Assembly (NCBI GenBank): GCA_016234155.1
Contig: JACRGZ010000180.1
Location: forward strand, 1 to 6,860
Source of the DNA: Nitrospirota bacterium
GTDB taxonomy: Bacteria > Nitrospirota > 9FT-COMBO-42-15 > HDB-SIOI813
Direction of reading: 5' to 3'
Length of the DNA stretch: 6,860 bases
Part shown: piece by piece, positions 6,185 through 6,860 of the stretch
Layout of the letters: every line of letters begins with the position of its first letter
How positions within the stretch are numbered: the stretch's first letter is position 1
Translations under genes and position numbers: made by a program
Notes under the pieces: generated by a model
What the model saw: only the letters and a program-made list of their open reading frames with translations
Told to the model about the DNA's origin: nothing
The model's database searches: none

Positions 6185-6722
6185 CGAGTCCTTCTATCAG
6201 GGTGATCACCATCCGTTTCCTTTTTGTATCAACCTCTTTTACTACATCACGGATTGCCGGGATCAGATGCTCCGCCTTATTATCTTTGACTATATATACG
6301 TCATTACTTCCGGTAGAGAGGATCTCTGTCACTTTGCCAAGGTATCTACCCTCACCGGTATATACATTCATGCCTATTATCTCAAAATTATAGTAGATGT
6401 CTTTGTCAAGTCCGGGCACTTCATTTAGCGGAACTGAAATATACCCACCTACAATCTCCTCAGCTTCAGAAACTGTGCTAAAGGAAGTGAAGGATACGAT
6501 CAACCAGTCATTTGCCTTTCTTACATGACGGATATAACATTTCTTTGTCTCTCCACTCCTTGTGTTTACATAAACCCTTTTGAGGGTATTATACCGGCCG
6601 GGGACATCGCTGAGCGGGATGACCTTTACATCTCCCTTTATACCGTGAGTCCTTGATATATACCCTACAGAAACAAACTCGTTCTTTGTCTCTGCGTTTA
6701 TTCCAGTATCTCCAGCACACAC
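6174..6722 (-). CDS. rimM: Ribosome maturation factor RimM
   Basis: RimM helps assemble the head of the 30S ribosomal subunit and binds ribosomal protein S19. The 182-residue product has the usual length and two-part architecture. The N-terminal barrel (about residues 16-100) opens with VGYISRTHGIKGDVKV. The C-terminal PRC-barrel (about 107-181) carries YYNFEIIGM, GKVTEILSTGSNDVYIV and HLIPAIRDVV. The start is GTG at 6722-6720, inside the end of khpA. No ATG, GTG or TTG occurs in frame between it and the conserved VGYI segment, so this start is effectively forced and gives a 25-base overlap with khpA. The ribosome-binding site is poor: AAAAGG directly abuts the GTG, which suggests translation coupled to khpA. 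The stop overlaps the trmD start by 11 bases. Confidence 0.96.
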   Translation of the reverse strand: MCAGDTGINAETKNEFVSVGYISRTHGIKGDVKVIPLSDVPGRYNTLKRVYVNTRSGETKKCYIRHVRKANDWLIVSFTSFSTVSEAEEIVGGYISVPLNEVPGLDKDIYYNFEIIGMNVYTGEGRYLGKVTEILSTGSNDVYIVKDNKAEHLIPAIRDVVKEVDTKRKRMVITLIEGLDAL

Positions 6723-6860
6723 CTTTTGCCCAGTTTTGTTCCGGCTGCGCTGAGGATGGTCCTCATCGCCCTTGCCGTCTTGCCCTGTTTACCTATCACC
6801 TTACCCAGATCCTCACGAGCCACTCTAAGTTCAAGGACTGTTGTCTTCTCCCCATCTACC
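6698..6860 (-). CDS. khpA: KhpA-type KH-domain RNA-binding protein, C-terminal part (runs off the window)
   Basis: This is the 3' end of a gene whose start lies beyond the window edge. The last 54 codons can be read by translating the minus strand, ending in TAA at 6700-6698. They contain VIGKQGKTARAM, the GxxG loop of a type II KH domain, and end in VLEILE. KhpA is a small protein of roughly 75-80 residues that binds RNA, often together with KhpB, and is linked in several bacteria to cell-size and division control. It is typically encoded between rpsP and rimM, which fits here, since rimM follows directly and overlaps it by 25 bases. The family call rests on the KH motif, the size implied by the fragment and this position. 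The N-terminus cannot be judged. Confidence 0.88.
   Translation of the reverse strand, partial: VDGEKTTVLELRVAREDLGKVIGKQGKTARAMRTILSAAGTKLGKRCVLEILE

Noticed and set aside
6072..6428. Plus-strand ORFs at the rimM/trmD junction
   Set aside because: They are antisense to two conserved genes with clear motifs and resemble no recognised family.

Overview
The window carries one densely packed gene series on the minus strand, read from about 6860 down to 211, with no credible plus-strand gene. The upstream half is the conserved bacterial ribosome/tRNA-maturation cluster: khpA (3' end only), rimM, trmD, rplS, rnhB, yraN. It runs on into a cell-envelope block: a 78-codon gene of unknown function, a large ORF joining FtsX to an EnvC-type murein hydrolase activator, and a carboxy-terminal processing protease (ctpA). 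The last 210 bases (1-210) are non-coding and hold a cluster of C-run/G-run hairpins flanked by a 22-bp direct repeat.

The diderm gene content (EnvC-type activator next to CtpA), the moderate base composition and the 'aaatccccc...gggggattt' palindromes suggest a Gram-negative lineage such as Nitrospirota or the former Deltaproteobacteria. This assignment is an impression from remembered genomes and is tentative.

Genes are tightly coupled. khpA/rimM, rimM/trmD, rplS/rnhB and yraN/orf78 overlap by 25, 11, 11 and 7 bases. orf78 to ftsX is a 22-base gap and the fusion gene to ctpA a 58-base gap. The only roomier junctions are trmD-rplS (111 bases, holding a 49-bp near-perfect palindrome) and rnhB-yraN (50 bases, holding an 8-bp tandem repeat). 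The whole stretch could be one transcript, with the palindrome and the strong rplS ribosome-binding site giving differential expression.

In function, the first half serves 30S assembly (RimM), m1G37 tRNA methylation (TrmD), the 50S subunit (L19) and ribonucleotide removal from DNA (RNase HII). The second half serves septal peptidoglycan splitting and periplasmic proteolysis. In well-studied bacteria the ATPase FtsE drives FtsX, which activates EnvC, which in turn activates amidases.

The most notable observation is in the FtsX-EnvC ORF. FtsX and EnvC are one continuous polypeptide of 665 residues. The FtsX part lacks about 20 residues of the cytoplasmic loop between its second and third membrane helices, the region expected to touch FtsE, and no ftsE lies next to it. 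This looks like an FtsX-EnvC unit that may be uncoupled from FtsE, although a one-base homopolymer error at the junction is a real alternative explanation for the fusion.
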